Shown here in pieces: positions 16,631 through 26,277 of a stretch of DNA of 64,000 bases. How positions within the stretch are numbered: the first letter of the stretch is position 1; every line of letters starts with the position of its first letter. The position numbers were made by a program, and so were the translations under genes. This DNA comes from Kumtagia ephedrae (GTDB lineage Bacteria; Pseudomonadota; Alphaproteobacteria; Rhizobiales; Rhizobiaceae): positions 124,001 through 188,000 of the forward strand of contig NZ_PXYK01000006.1 in assembly GCF_003012745.1 (NCBI RefSeq), given 5' to 3'. The notes beneath the pieces were generated by a model that saw nothing but the letters and a program-made list of their open reading frames with translations, ran no database searches and had not been told where the DNA came from.

Positions 16631-16775
16631 TCCCTCCCCCTCGAGGGGAGGGTGGCCGCGAAGCGGCCGGGTGGGGTCATCGCGGCCGTACTCGACGCAA
16701 GGCAGCGTTGGAGTACGGCCGCGATGACCCCACCCGCCTCGCTTCGCTCGGCACCCTCCCCTCAAGGGGGAGGGA
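16631..16775. repeat. Palindromic element family A, intergenic full copy
   Basis: A 145-bp element with TCCCTCCCCC at the left end and its exact complement GGGGGAGGGA at the right end. The two halves (about 68 bases each) are near reverse complements over their whole length: both contain the GTGGGGTCATCGCGG sequence in opposite orientation. It lies between der and the SleB-type gene. This undamaged copy shows that the family is one large imperfect palindrome, and the glyQ/glyS copies are derivatives of it. Confidence 0.85.
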
Positions 16776-16784
16776 TCGCCGCAG

Positions 16785-18215
16785 TCACCGCTTCTTCGCC
16801 TTCCCGGCGTAGGGATTGTCGGATGCCCTGAGCGCGATGCGGATCGGCACGCCCGGCATGTCGAAGGACTCGCGCAGGCTGTTCGACAGATAACGCACAT
16901 AGGACTGCGGCATCGCGTCGGGCCGCGAGCAGGAGACGACGAAGCCCGGCGGGCGCGCCTTCACCTGGGTGATGTATTTCACCTTGAGCCGGCGCCCCGC
17001 CACGGCGGGTGGCGGGTGGTGCGCCAGGATGCCCTCCAGCCAGCGGTTGAGACGCCCGGTGGAGACGCGGCTGTTCCAGACGCGGTGCGTCTCGACCACC
17101 GCTTCCATCAGCTTGTCCAGCCCGCGGCCGGTCTCGGCCGAGATCGGCACGGCGCGCAGCCCGCGCACCTGCGGCAGGAGCCGCTCCGTCTTCTCGCGCA
17201 GTTCGGCGAGCGTCGCCTGCGGCGTGTCGATCAGGTCCCATTTGTTGAAGGCGATCACCAGCGCCCTGCCCTCGCGGATGATCAGGTCGGCGATCTGCAG
17301 ATCCTGCTTCTCGAACGGGATGGTGGCATCGAAGACGATGACCACGACTTCGGCGAACTTGATGGCGCGCAGGCCGTCGGCGACCGAGAGCTTCTCCAGC
17401 TTCTCCTGCACCTTGGCCTTGCGGCGCATGCCGGCCGTGTCGAACAGTTTTATCCTGCGGCCGCGCCAGTCCCAGTCGACCGAGATCGAGTCGCGTGTGA
17501 TGCCGGCCTCAGGGCCGGTCAACAGCCGCTCCTCGCCGATCAGCGTGTTGATCAGCGTCGACTTTCCGGCGTTGGGCCGGCCGACCACGGCGATCCGCAG
17601 CGGCTTCGTCTCGTCATAGGCAGGCTCGTGATCCGCGTCGGCCTCGGAAATGTCCTCGCCGACCAGCACGTCGCTCTCGGCCGGCAGGTCGTCTTCCTCG
17701 TCGTCCGGAAAGCAGCGCGCCTCGCCGAGCGCCTCGACGATGGCGTCGCGCAGGTCGGGCATGCCCTGGCCGTGCTCGGCCGAGATCGGGATCGGCTCGC
17801 CGAGGCCCGCCTCCCACGCCTCCAGCGTGCCGCCTTCGGAGGCACGCGATTCCGACTTGTTGGCGGCCAGCACCACCGGCTTGCCGGATTTTCGCACGAT
17901 ATCGGCGAAGGCCTTGTCGTCGGGCAGCAGGCCGGCGCGGGCGTCGACCATGAAGATCACCAGGTCGGCCTCGCGGATGGCGATCTCCGTCTGCTCGCGC
18001 ATGCGGCCCTGCAAGGTGTGCGGCGCCGCCGTCTCGAACCCGGCCGTGTCGATGACGTCGAAGGAAAGGTCGTAGAGTTTCGCCGGATGGATGCGCCGGT
18101 CGCGCGTCACGCCCGGCGTGTCGTCGACCAGCGCCAGCTTCTTGCCGGCCAGCCGGTTGAACAGGGTCGACTTGCCGACATTCGGCCGGCCGATGATGGC
18201 TACCTTGAAGCTCAT
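16785..18215 (-). CDS. der: Ribosome biogenesis GTPase Der (EngA)
   Basis: An essential double GTPase for 50S assembly. The 476 residues have two G domains: G1 GRPNVGKST with DTPG and NKSE (residues 8-120), and GRPNAGKST with DTAG and NKWD (about 210-325). A C-terminal KH-like domain follows ([16 protein letters not shown]). An acidic linker between the G domains ([10 protein letters not shown] region) is usual for alphaproteobacteria. The gene starts only 4 bases after the stop of the TPR/YfgM-like gene, so both are in one transcript. Its 3' end is bordered by a repeat element. Confidence 0.97.
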   Translation of the reverse strand: MSFKVAIIGRPNVGKSTLFNRLAGKKLALVDDTPGVTRDRRIHPAKLYDLSFDVIDTAGFETAAPHTLQGRMREQTEIAIREADLVIFMVDARAGLLPDDKAFADIVRKSGKPVVLAANKSESRASEGGTLEAWEAGLGEPIPISAEHGQGMPDLRDAIVEALGEARCFPDDEEDDLPAESDVLVGEDISEADADHEPAYDETKPLRIAVVGRPNAGKSTLINTLIGEERLLTGPEAGITRDSISVDWDWRGRRIKLFDTAGMRRKAKVQEKLEKLSVADGLRAIKFAEVVVIVFDATIPFEKQDLQIADLIIREGRALVIAFNKWDLIDTPQATLAELREKTERLLPQVRGLRAVPISAETGRGLDKLMEAVVETHRVWNSRVSTGRLNRWLEGILAHHPPPAVAGRRLKVKYITQVKARPPGFVVSCSRPDAMPQSYVRYLSNSLRESFDMPGVPIRIALRASDNPYAGKAKKR

Positions 18216-18219
18216 GGCC

Positions 18220-18882
18220 CTAGGAAGCGCCGGAGCCGCGGATCAGCTCGGACATCATCGAGGCGCGGTCGCGCAGGCCGCGCGGCGCCGCCTCGTCGTT
18301 GACGATCTGCTCGAAGAAGGCGAGCGCGTCCTTGCCCCTGCCCTCCTTCCAGGCCGACAGGCCGAGCGCCTCGCGCGCCGAATGGCGCAACGTGTTGGTG
18401 TCGGCGGCGAGCACCTCGACGCGCGTCGAGACATCCTGGTAGGAGCCGGTGTCGACGAGGATGTAGCCGGCGCGCAGCTTGGCCATGTCGCGGATCACCT
18501 GCGGGATCGACGTGTCGGCCGCCACCTTGTCGAACTCGGCCACCGCGCCGGCGAGGTCGCCCTTGTCGGCAAGCACCGTGGCGGCGCGCATTCGGGCGAG
18601 CAGCGGATAGGCGCCGTAGCCGTCAGTCTCGAGCGCACGCAATTCGGTCAGCGCCTCGTCCGGCTTGCCGCTGCCGGCGAGCGTGAGCGCCTGCGAGAAC
18701 CGGTCGCCGGAAGCGTTCGCCCGGGTCTCGACCCAGTATTGGTAGCCGACATACGCGGCGGTCCCAAGCACGACGACAACCGCGACCGCGATCGCCGCGG
18801 GACCAAAACGGTTCCACAGCGCCTTCGCCTGCTCCTGGCGGATCTCCTGATTGACTTCGCGGATAAAGCTGTCGTCCGACAT
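18220..18882 (-). CDS. Membrane-anchored TPR protein, YfgM-like
   Basis: The 220 residues are a short cytoplasmic N-terminus ([23 protein letters not shown]), one membrane helix ([21 protein letters not shown], about 31-51) and a periplasmic domain with tetratricopeptide-like helices. This is the layout of YfgM, an ancillary subunit of the SecYEG translocon that works with periplasmic chaperones. Its position directly before der matches the yfgM-bamB-der neighbourhood of other proteobacteria; bamB is absent here. The assignment comes from architecture and context. Confidence 0.85.
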   Translation of the reverse strand: MSDDSFIREVNQEIRQEQAKALWNRFGPAAIAVAVVVVLGTAAYVGYQYWVETRANASGDRFSQALTLAGSGKPDEALTELRALETDGYGAYPLLARMRAATVLADKGDLAGAVAEFDKVAADTSIPQVIRDMAKLRAGYILVDTGSYQDVSTRVEVLAADTNTLRHSAREALGLSAWKEGRGKDALAFFEQIVNDEAAPRGLRDRASMMSELIRGSGAS

Positions 18883-19086
18883 CGTTCCAAAAACCGTTTT
18901 CGCCGCCGGGGCGACCTGGAACCGCCTTGTAGCGGAATTTTGTCGGCATGGAAGGGGCGCGCCCCAGAATCGGGCTTTTGCGCGCTGCGGTGGGGTTCAC
19001 ATGTTGGTTGGGGACCCTGGACGCATTCCCAACCGTGCCACAATCATGGCATAGCTGGCATCTTTGTACCTTGTCCACGAGTGCCG

Positions 19087-20082
19087 ATGTCCCTTTATCC
19101 GCGCGTCGCCGCCGCCCTGACAGCCTGCCTGATCGCCTTCCCGGCAGCCGCGGAAAACCTCCCGGCAAAGCCGCGGCAGGTGGTGATCGTCTCCTTCGAC
19201 GGCGCCAACGACATCGCCCAGTGGCAGCGCAGCCGCTCGCTCGCCGCGGTCACCGGCGCGCGCTTCACCTATTTCCTCTCCTGCGTCTTCCTGCTGACGC
19301 GCGACACGCGCGGCCTCTACCAGGCGCCCGGCGAGAAGGCCGGACGCTCCAATGTCGGCTTCGCGCCGTCGACCTCCGACGTCGCGGCGCGGCTCGACCA
19401 GATCCGGCTGGCGCGCAACGAAGGCCACGAGATCGCCAGCCACGGCTGCGGCCATTTCGACGGCGCCAAATGGAGTGCCGCCGACTGGCGACGCGAATTC
19501 GCTTCCTTCTCTACCATCCTGCGCGACGCCTGGCGCATCAACGGCCTCGCCGGCGAGCCGCAGGGGTGGCGGCACTTCGCCGAGACCGAGGTGAAGGGTT
19601 TTCGCGCGCCTTACCTGTCAACCGGTCGCCATCTTGACCAGGCGCTCGCCGAAGCCGGCTTCGCCTACGACGCGTCGGGCGTGTCGCGCGGGCCGGCCGA
19701 GCCGGTGCGCAAGGGCGGGCTGCTCGCCTTCGCCCTGCCGCAGATCCCGGAAGGCCCGGCCGGCCGCAAGGTGATCGCCATGGACTACAACCTCTATGTC
19801 CGCCATTCCGGCGGTTTCGAGAGGGGCGACGAGACCGGCGCATTCGAGGAGCGCACGGTGAAGGCGCTGCTCGCCGCCTTCGACAAGGAATATCGCGGCG
19901 ACCGCACCCCGCTGCAGGTCGGCTTCCATTTCACGCTGATGAACGGCGGCGCCTACTGGCGCGCGCTGGAACGCTTTGCCCGTGACGTCTGCACGCGGCC
20001 GGACGTCGACTGCATCAGCTATGCCGACTTCGTGGCGCGGCAGACGGAGAAGGACAAGCCGGCGGGCGGCGTCGGCGGCTGA
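19087..20082 (+). CDS. Polysaccharide deacetylase family protein, secreted
   Basis: The 331 residues begin with a signal peptide (ALTACLIAFPAAAEN). The mature part shows a carbohydrate-esterase-4-like NodB fold: VVIVSFDGAND for the first metal-binding Asp pair, GHEIASHGCGHFDG for the His motif (HxxxH-like), and FRAPYLSTG for the substrate Arg. Such enzymes remove N- or O-acetyl groups from chitin-like or peptidoglycan sugars in the periplasm. The frame is open far upstream, but MSLYPRV is the only start followed by a signal peptide. The gene is convergent with bacA. Confidence 0.85.
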   Translation: MSLYPRVAAALTACLIAFPAAAENLPAKPRQVVIVSFDGANDIAQWQRSRSLAAVTGARFTYFLSCVFLLTRDTRGLYQAPGEKAGRSNVGFAPSTSDVAARLDQIRLARNEGHEIASHGCGHFDGAKWSAADWRREFASFSTILRDAWRINGLAGEPQGWRHFAETEVKGFRAPYLSTGRHLDQALAEAGFAYDASGVSRGPAEPVRKGGLLAFALPQIPEGPAGRKVIAMDYNLYVRHSGGFERGDETGAFEERTVKALLAAFDKEYRGDRTPLQVGFHFTLMNGGAYWRALERFARDVCTRPDVDCISYADFVARQTEKDKPAGGVGG

Positions 20083-20131
20083 CGACGCCTACGCTGCATC
20101 TCAAGCTTGTGATCCCGGTCGGCCCGTCGCC

Positions 20132-21406
20132 TCATTCGGCGCCGGCCGCCTCCTGGCCGAGCTTGGCCCGGTGTTCGAGATAAAGCTGGTCGATGTCGGG
20201 CAGCGGCTCGCCGCGGAGCGTTGCCTCGAAGGCACGCAGGCGCTTGTGCACCGATTGCAGCTCGACGATGGTCGACCAGGAATTGAGCAGGAACTGCAGC
20301 GACGACGTCACGCGCCCGAAGGCGTTCGATATCTGGTTGAGCGGTCCGAACGTGATCTTGTGCGCGACCAGCGAGGGCCCGAGGATGATGAAGGAGAAGA
20401 TGTTGTCGGCCTGCAAATAGGTGTAGCGGACGACATTGAAGTAGACGTAGTGGGCATAGAGGCGGAAATAGTTCCGGCGCACATTGCCGAACAGCTCGGT
20501 GGTGGTCGCCGGCTGGGCACGGTCGGCGTGATCCTCGCCATAGACCAGCTCCTTGCGGTACGCCGCCTCGACACGCTGGTTGCGGAACTGCAGGCCCGGC
20601 AGCTTGATGCCGGCGAGCATGACGGACAGCGTCCCGAACAGGCACCAGCCAAGCGCAGCCACGAGGAGCGGATGCGGCACCGCCCCGATGATCGGCAGTT
20701 CGCTGATGTGTTTCTCCAATTCGAGCATCACCGGAACGAAGGCGATCAGCGTCATGATGGACGTCACGAAGCTGGATCCCAGATCCTCCATGATCTGCGA
20801 AAAGCGCATCGTGTCTTCCTGGATACGCTGCGAGGCGCCTTCGATGTGGCGAAGCTTGCCCCAATTCTCCATGAAGTAGTCGTTCATGGCCGTGCGCCAG
20901 CGGAATATCCAATGCTGGACGACGAAGGCATTGACGACGGAGACGTTCATGCCGATCAGCGCCAGCCAGGCGAAGCTGGATGCACCCGCGTAGAACTCCG
21001 CATTGGTAGACTGGCGCGTCCCGGCCATCAGGCCCTGGACGTAGTCGAAGAATGGCCCGTACCAGTTGTTCACCGCCACGCTGACCTGAACGTTGAAGTA
21101 GAGCAGGAAAAGGATGACGGAGGTGACGAGGATGGACCATTCCAGCCAGGGATGGGGCGAAAACCAGCGCCAGAAGGCATAGAAAATCAGGGCGCCGGCG
21201 ATAAAATACAGATAAAACCATATGAAAGGCGTCGACCAGAACACGCTGATGCCGATGATCGGCGGCGCGTCGGGCGCGGCCGGCGGCAGACCGAAAAGCC
21301 CGCCAAGGCGCGCGCCGCCCAGATACCACAGAGCAATCAGCACCGCGCTCCACAGGACGGCCGAGAGAAAGAACAGCTTCGGCCGCGGGAAGAAGGATAC
21401 GAACAC
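20132..21406 (-). CDS. bacA: Peptide transporter of the SbmA/BacA family
   Basis: An inner-membrane, proton-driven importer of proline-rich and other small peptides. The 424 residues start MFVSFFPRPKLFF, the exact family N-terminus; the start codon is GTG with AAGGAAA 8 bases upstream, although the frame stays open to an ATG at 21469. About seven to eight membrane helices are visible, and there is no ATP-binding domain, as expected for SbmA/BacA. In rhizobia BacA is needed for bacteroid survival in legumes that make NCR peptides, and it affects very-long-chain fatty acids of lipid A. Confidence 0.9.
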   Translation of the reverse strand: MFVSFFPRPKLFFLSAVLWSAVLIALWYLGGARLGGLFGLPPAAPDAPPIIGISVFWSTPFIWFYLYFIAGALIFYAFWRWFSPHPWLEWSILVTSVILFLLYFNVQVSVAVNNWYGPFFDYVQGLMAGTRQSTNAEFYAGASSFAWLALIGMNVSVVNAFVVQHWIFRWRTAMNDYFMENWGKLRHIEGASQRIQEDTMRFSQIMEDLGSSFVTSIMTLIAFVPVMLELEKHISELPIIGAVPHPLLVAALGWCLFGTLSVMLAGIKLPGLQFRNQRVEAAYRKELVYGEDHADRAQPATTTELFGNVRRNYFRLYAHYVYFNVVRYTYLQADNIFSFIILGPSLVAHKITFGPLNQISNAFGRVTSSLQFLLNSWSTIVELQSVHKRLRAFEATLRGEPLPDIDQLYLEHRAKLGQEAAGAE

Positions 21407-21563
21407 GTTGGCGGTTTCCTTGGGCGGGGCGCGGGAGCGCATGGTTGGACGGCCGCCGTCACCCGGCATTTCGCCCGAGCGGCGGCGTCTGGCGGCATGA
21501 AGTCACAGTTCGGCGCGAAAGAGAATGCGCGCCGGTCGCCATTTCCGCGCAGGAAGAAGCAAA

Positions 21564-22730
21564 TTATGGCGATTTTGCCGTGCCACGCGACATCAGGCTC
21601 GCCAACCCCGCCGCAAGCAGCGCCACGGCCGCCAAAACCGAGGCCAGGACGAAGTCGCCGGTCCGCTCGGCGATGAAGCCGGCGGCGATCGGCCCGAGGA
21701 TCTGGCCGATGCCGAAGGCGGCGGTCATCACCGCCAGCACGCGGCGCGGCGACGCAGGCGCCAGCTCGCGGCCGGCCTGCAGGCCGAGCGCGGTGAGGCC
21801 GACGAAGGTGCCGCCGAGCAGAACGCCGCCCAGCAGCGGGCCGGTCCAGCCGCCGAGGCCGACGCTGGCCGCCACGCCCAGGGCCTCGACCAGGCAGCCG
21901 AGCACGAAGGCGGCGGCCAGACCGATGCGGCGCGCCACCGCGTTCCACAGGAAGACCGACGGCAGGGCGGCGAGCCCGGTCACCAGCCAGACGCCGGTCT
22001 CGAACAGGCGCCCGCCGCCGCCGTCCCGCACGATGGCTATCAGGAAGGTCGCCGTCACGATGTAGCCGAAGCCGAACAGCCCGTAGGCGAGGATGGTGAA
22101 GACGATCGGCCGCCCGCCCGACAGCGGCGGCTCGCGGCGGATGCTGCCACCTGTGGCGACGGGCCCGCGGTCGATGACAAGGCCAGCAACCGCGATACCG
22201 GCTGCCGACAGTGCCGCCGCGCCGAGCCAGCCCGCCTGCCAGCCGGCATGGACGCCGATCAGCCCCGCCATCATGACCGAGGAGGCGACGATGCCGAGAC
22301 CGACGCCGGCGAAGTGGAAGGCCTGCAGATCGTCGCGACCGCCCGCCGCAAGATGGCTGAAGACGATGCCGGTGGTGAAGATCATGACGAAGGCGCTGGC
22401 CAGACCCGCGAGGAAGCGCAGCACGATGAAGGCGAGGACGCCGGTGCCGACCGCCATCGCGGCCGACAGCAGCGCGTTGGCGACCAGGCCGGCGATCATG
22501 ATCGTCCGCTCCCGTCCCTGCGCCCAATTCCCGCCCGCCGCCACGGCACCGAGGAGATAGCCGAGAAAGTTGGCCGAGGCGATCAGTCCTGCATCGCGTG
22601 CCGACAGCCCGACCTCCTCCATCATGCCGGGCAGGATCGGCGTGTAGACGAAGCGGCCGATGCCCATGGCCACCGCCATCGCCACCATGCCGGCAAGGGC
22701 AAGTCGGAGCGGTGGCAGCGGTGCGAGCAT
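21564..22730 (-). CDS. MFS transporter, YbfB/YjiJ family
   Basis: About 388 residues with twelve predicted membrane helices. The N-terminal GMVAMAVAMGIGRFVYTPILPGMMEEVGLS is the signature of the YbfB/YjiJ subgroup of the major facilitator superfamily, whose substrates are mostly unknown. The ATG at 22730 (MLAPLPPLRLAL) places the first helix normally; an in-frame start at 22763 would add 11 residues. The gene has no close partners: bacA lies 157 bases downstream on the same strand and a small hypothetical gene upstream. Confidence 0.88.
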   Translation of the reverse strand: MLAPLPPLRLALAGMVAMAVAMGIGRFVYTPILPGMMEEVGLSARDAGLIASANFLGYLLGAVAAGGNWAQGRERTIMIAGLVANALLSAAMAVGTGVLAFIVLRFLAGLASAFVMIFTTGIVFSHLAAGGRDDLQAFHFAGVGLGIVASSVMMAGLIGVHAGWQAGWLGAAALSAAGIAVAGLVIDRGPVATGGSIRREPPLSGGRPIVFTILAYGLFGFGYIVTATFLIAIVRDGGGGRLFETGVWLVTGLAALPSVFLWNAVARRIGLAAAFVLGCLVEALGVAASVGLGGWTGPLLGGVLLGGTFVGLTALGLQAGRELAPASPRRVLAVMTAAFGIGQILGPIAAGFIAERTGDFVLASVLAAVALLAAGLASLMSRGTAKSP

Positions 22731-22929
22731 GGCCGGCAGGATAGGTTTGCTGCGCCGCAACACAACAGGCTTCGATTGGGCCAGTCCCCGGGAGACATGT
22801 CGCCTCCGTCGCGTCGCGGCATGTCAAACCGGGCCGGTCAGCATTCGCCGATCCATGCGCGTCGATCCGGAGCAGCGATCGTGCGTGCCGGGCACGAGCC
22901 GGCCGGACGCCGCCGGGATGCAGGCAGGA

Positions 22930-23124
22930 TCAGCCCTCGGCGAATCCCCGGGGCAGCCGATAGCAGCGGTCGAACGGCAGGTCGGCGAGCTCGCGCGGCG
23001 ACATCGCCGCCAGGACCGGGTGGGCGATCGGATCGCGCCGCCAGTCCTCATCCCCAGCGAATTCCGGTTCCGCCGGCTCGAAGAGGATGCGGCCGACCGC
23101 TGGTATCCTTGAGAAAAACTTCAT
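22930..23124 (-). CDS. Small conserved-looking hypothetical protein
   Basis: The 64-residue product begins MKFFSRIPAVGRILFEP and has a DPIAHPVLAAMSPRELADLPF block that resembles short Rhizobiales proteins of unknown function. The ATG is preceded by GGAGAG at 5 bases, good support for translation. The protein is acidic overall, with no signal peptide or membrane helix. It is divergent from the LysR-type gene at 23226, sharing a 101-base promoter region, so it is the likely regulatory neighbour. Confidence 0.6.
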   Translation of the reverse strand: MKFFSRIPAVGRILFEPAEPEFAGDEDWRRDPIAHPVLAAMSPRELADLPFDRCYRLPRGFAEG

Positions 23125-23225
23125 CTCGGCTCTCCTGCGAAGCCTTTCACGTTCCGCCATTCTGATCCAAGATGGCATTTCCGCAATCCAGAATGCGGAT
23201 AGGCGCCATTAGAGAATCTAAACCC

Positions 23226-24137
23226 ATGCCGCTCAATTCCGTGCATCTCAACGGGCTTCGCGCCGTCGAAGCGGTGGCGCGGCGCGGATCGCTGCAGAAG
23301 GCGGCCGAGGAGCTCGGCGTGTCGGCGAGCGCGGTGAGCCAGCAGATCGGCCGCACCGAGGCGCGGATCGGCCAGGCGGTGTTCGAGCGTTCGCCGACCG
23401 GCCTGCAGCCGACCGCCTTCGGCCGCGAGTTCACGGCGCGGCTGACCGCCGGCTTCCGCGAGCTGGAAGGCGCCGTCGCCCTGGCCGAGCGGGCGAAGGC
23501 CTGCGTGCTCGCCGTGTCGGTGGCGCCCGCCTTCGCCTCGAAATGGCTGCTGCCGCGGCTGTCGCGCCACTTCACCCGCTATCCCGAGGTGATCCTGCGC
23601 ATCGACGCCTCGACGAAACTGGTCGACATCGACCACTCCGACATCGACATCGCCATCCGCATGGGCGACGGCACCTGGCCCGGCGCGCACTCCGAGCTGC
23701 TGATCGCGCAGGAGATCTTTCCCGTCTGCGCCCCGGCAGTCGCGGCGACGCTGAAGACGCCCGCCGACCTCGCCGGGGCCTGGGAGATCACCGACGAGAA
23801 TGCGATGTTCACCTGGGAACAATGGTTCCGGGCGGCCGGCGCCGAGCCGGTGACGATGCATCGCGGCGCCCGCTTCACCGATCCGATGCTCTGCCTCGAA
23901 TCGGCGATCGCCGGCCACGGCGTGACGCTCGCCTGGCAATTGCTCGCCGCCGACGCGCTTGCGGACGGCCGGCTGGTCGCGCCCTTCGGCGTGCGCGCCA
24001 CCAGCGGCCTCGGCTACTGGCTGGTCTCCTCGCAGTCGGAGCGGGAGCAGCGCAAGGTGACGCAGTTCAAGGCCTGGATCCGCGAGGAGATCGAGCAGAC
24101 GATCCGCCAGTTCGGGCCGCTGGTCTGCGCGCAGTGA
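23226..24137 (+). CDS. LysR-family regulator, GcvA-like
   Basis: The 303-residue product has a winged-helix DNA-binding domain (LNGLRAVEAVARRGSLQKAAEELGVSASAVSQQIGRTE, residues 8-45) and a periplasmic-binding-like effector domain. The HSDIDIAIRMGDGTWPG block is typical of the GcvA subgroup. The start MPLNSVHLNG at 23226 fits the family. The divergent gene at 22930 is the best candidate target: the shared 101-base region contains ATTCTG and CAGAAT half-sites (23159-23193) in inverted order. The effector is not predictable. Confidence 0.9.
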   Translation: MPLNSVHLNGLRAVEAVARRGSLQKAAEELGVSASAVSQQIGRTEARIGQAVFERSPTGLQPTAFGREFTARLTAGFRELEGAVALAERAKACVLAVSVAPAFASKWLLPRLSRHFTRYPEVILRIDASTKLVDIDHSDIDIAIRMGDGTWPGAHSELLIAQEIFPVCAPAVAATLKTPADLAGAWEITDENAMFTWEQWFRAAGAEPVTMHRGARFTDPMLCLESAIAGHGVTLAWQLLAADALADGRLVAPFGVRATSGLGYWLVSSQSEREQRKVTQFKAWIREEIEQTIRQFGPLVCAQ

Positions 24138-24217
24138 GCATGGCTTTTGGCGTGGAATGGCACCCGACACTGCCCTATCTAGGAAGGCCCGATCCCGATT
24201 CTGAAGGTATTTTCTCC

Positions 24218-25474
24218 ATGACCTCGCATCCCGGCTCGCTTTCCGCCTCGATCGATCCAGAAAAACTCGACCGGCTGGCCGAGGTGGCGGTTAAGATCGG
24301 CCTGCAGCTTCAGGCGGGGCAGGATCTGGTGCTGACGGCGCCGATGGCGGCGCTGCCGCTGGTGCGCCGCATCGCCGCGCATGCCTACGAGGCCGGCGCC
24401 GGGCTGGTCACGCCGATCTTCGCCGACGAGGAGATCACGCTGGCGCGCTATCGCCATGCCGCGGATGCCAGCTTCGACAAGGCGCCGGGCTGGCTCTACG
24501 ACGGCATCGCCAAGGCGTTCGACGCCAACACGGCGCGGCTCGCCATTGTCGGCGACAATCCGATGCTGCTGTCCGGCGAGGACCCGGCCTTGGTGGCGCG
24601 CGCCAACAAGGCGAACTCGCTCGCCTACAAGCCGGCGCTGGAGAAGATCGCCGGCTTCGACATCAACTGGAACATCGTCGCCTATCCCGGCCCGTCCTGG
24701 GCGAAGCTGGTGTTCCCGGACGACGCAGAGGACGTCGCCGTCGCCAAGCTGGCCGACGCCATCTTCGCGGCGTCGCGAGTGGACGTCGACGATCCGGTCG
24801 CCGCCTGGCGCGAGCACAATGCGACGCTGGCCGAGCGCACCGCCTGGCTGAACGGCGAGCGCTTCGACGCGCTGCACTATACCGGGCCCGGCACCGACCT
24901 CACCATCGGGCTCGCCGACGGGCACGAGTGGAACGGCGGCGCCTCGACCGCCAGGAACGGCATCACCTGCAATCCCAACATCCCGACCGAGGAGGTGTTC
25001 ACCACGCCGCATGCGCGCCGCGTCGAGGGTTTTGTCGCCAGCACGAAACCGCTGTCGCACCAGGGCACGCTGATCGACAACATCCAGGTGCGCTTCGAGC
25101 AGGGCCGGATCGTCGAGGCGAAGGCCTCGCGCGGCGAGGAGGTGCTGAACAAGGTGCTCGACACCGACGAGGGCGCCCGCCGGCTGGGCGAAGTGGCGCT
25201 GGTGCCGCATTCCTCGCCGATCTCGAAGAGCGGGCTTTTGTTCTACAACACGCTGTTCGACGAGAACGCCGCCAGCCACATCGCGCTCGGCCAGTGCTAC
25301 GCGAAATGCTTCGTCGACGGCGACAAGCTCCCGCCCGACCAGATCGCCGCGCAGGGCGGCAATCGGAGCTTGATCCACATCGACTGGATGATCGGCTCCG
25401 ATCGGATCGACATCGACGGCCTGCGCGCCGACGGCACGAGGGTGCCGGTGATGCGCAAGGGCGAATGGGCGTAA
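24218..25474 (+). CDS. Aminopeptidase of peptidase family M29
   Basis: A cytoplasmic metallo-aminopeptidase that releases N-terminal residues. The 418 residues contain the M29 blocks in order: GTDLTIGLADGHEWNGG, NIPTEEVFTTPHARRVEG (metal ligand Glu and His), ALVPHSSPISKSGLLFYNTLFDENAASHIALGQCY and HIDWMIGSD. The family is best known from the thermophilic aminopeptidase T but is common in mesophiles. The ATG at 24218 follows the LysR stop by 80 bases and starts just before the conserved IDPEKLDRLAEVAVKIGL helix. The GNAT toxin gene is convergent with it. Confidence 0.92.
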   Translation: MTSHPGSLSASIDPEKLDRLAEVAVKIGLQLQAGQDLVLTAPMAALPLVRRIAAHAYEAGAGLVTPIFADEEITLARYRHAADASFDKAPGWLYDGIAKAFDANTARLAIVGDNPMLLSGEDPALVARANKANSLAYKPALEKIAGFDINWNIVAYPGPSWAKLVFPDDAEDVAVAKLADAIFAASRVDVDDPVAAWREHNATLAERTAWLNGERFDALHYTGPGTDLTIGLADGHEWNGGASTARNGITCNPNIPTEEVFTTPHARRVEGFVASTKPLSHQGTLIDNIQVRFEQGRIVEAKASRGEEVLNKVLDTDEGARRLGEVALVPHSSPISKSGLLFYNTLFDENAASHIALGQCYAKCFVDGDKLPPDQIAAQGGNRSLIHIDWMIGSDRIDIDGLRADGTRVPVMRKGEWA

Positions 25475-25476
25475 GC

Positions 25477-25974
25477 CTATTTATCCTGCGCTGCGGTCAT
25501 GCCCTTCAACGACAGGACCAGGGTCATCGGGTTGGCCGGTGACGCAGTGAAGCCGTATCGCTCATAAAACGCCTTGGCTTCGCCGGAAATCGCGTGGACC
25601 AGCACGCCGCGAATGCCGACGATCATCGCGGCCTGAGCGACGCGCACCACCGCATCCTGCAACAAGGCGACGCCGATGCCCCTCCCCTGCCAGTTCGCAT
25701 CGACGGCCAGCCGACCGAGAACGGCCATCGGAATCGGATCCGGCATGTTCCGCCGCAGCGAGCCGGTCGCTTCGGCCAGCGCGAGCGCGCCGGACGACAG
25801 GCAGTAGTAGCCGACCACGCGCTGGTCTTCGGCCACGACATAGGTGCGCGAAGCCCCGCTCAGCTGATTGGCGCGCGCCCGCCGCCGCAGCCACTGGTCG
25901 AGCGCGCCGTTGCCGCTGTCGAAGGAGTCCAGGTCGTGCGCGTCGGCCAGCAGCGACGGCGCGGACAGCATCAC
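25477..25974 (-). CDS. GNAT-fold toxin, TacT-like
   Basis: The 165 residues form a GNAT acetyltransferase domain with the acetyl-CoA loop VDANWQGRGIGVALLQDA (about 93-110) and the FYERYGFTASPANPMTLVL end typical of TacT-like toxins. These acetylate the amino group of charged tRNAs and block translation. The start opens MMLSAPSLLADAHDLDSFDSGN, matching the family N-terminus. It overlaps the antitoxin stop by 4 bases, the canonical tacA-tacT order. It is convergent with the aminopeptidase, with only 2 bases between stops. Confidence 0.9.
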   Translation of the reverse strand: MMLSAPSLLADAHDLDSFDSGNGALDQWLRRRARANQLSGASRTYVVAEDQRVVGYYCLSSGALALAEATGSLRRNMPDPIPMAVLGRLAVDANWQGRGIGVALLQDAVVRVAQAAMIVGIRGVLVHAISGEAKAFYERYGFTASPANPMTLVLSLKGMTAAQDK

Positions 25975-26246
25975 GCTTTCCAGGGTTTTGGCGCATTCAT
26001 CAGCCGGGCAAAGCCTGCCCCGCCGGGCGGCTGGTCCAGGATTGCCAGGTAGCGGCTGTAGCTCTCAGCATCGACCTTGACGAGCGTCTGGTCGAGCAGC
26101 GTATCCTCGGCGGCACGATAGGCCGCGTCGATCATGAAATCCGAGCGCGTCTTGCCGCGGATTTTAGCAGCGCGGTCGATCACCGCGCGCACGTCCTCGC
26201 GCATGCGCAGGTTGACGGCGCGGGCGTGGGCTGCGGACTTGGCCAT
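25971..26246 (-). CDS. DUF1778 antitoxin, TacA-like
   Basis: The 91-residue product is a ribbon-helix-helix antitoxin: AVNLRMREDVRAVIDRAAKIRGKTRSDFMIDAAYRAAEDTLLDQ is the DUF1778 domain, and the C-terminal tail (ILDQPPGGAGFARLMNAPKPW) is the toxin-binding segment. The second ATG, at 26246, is chosen because GGAG lies 7 bases before it; the first ATG at 26252 is only 1 base from the SD. It is translated first and overlaps the toxin gene. A palindrome 31 bases upstream is a likely operator for autoregulation. Confidence 0.9.
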   Translation of the reverse strand: MAKSAAHARAVNLRMREDVRAVIDRAAKIRGKTRSDFMIDAAYRAAEDTLLDQTLVKVDAESYSRYLAILDQPPGGAGFARLMNAPKPWKA

Positions 26247-26277
26247 GATCATGCTCCTTCCTGTCCATAATGCACGC

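Noticed and set aside
19006-19034. Hairpin GGTTGGG/CCCAACC as a tRNA arm or terminator
   Set aside because: No tRNA-like cloverleaf or T-run is present; it is probably a chance or leader hairpin before the deacetylase gene.
18091-19086. 332-codon upstream extension of the polysaccharide deacetylase frame
   Set aside because: It is antisense to der and the YfgM-like gene, and a proper signal peptide begins only at 19087.
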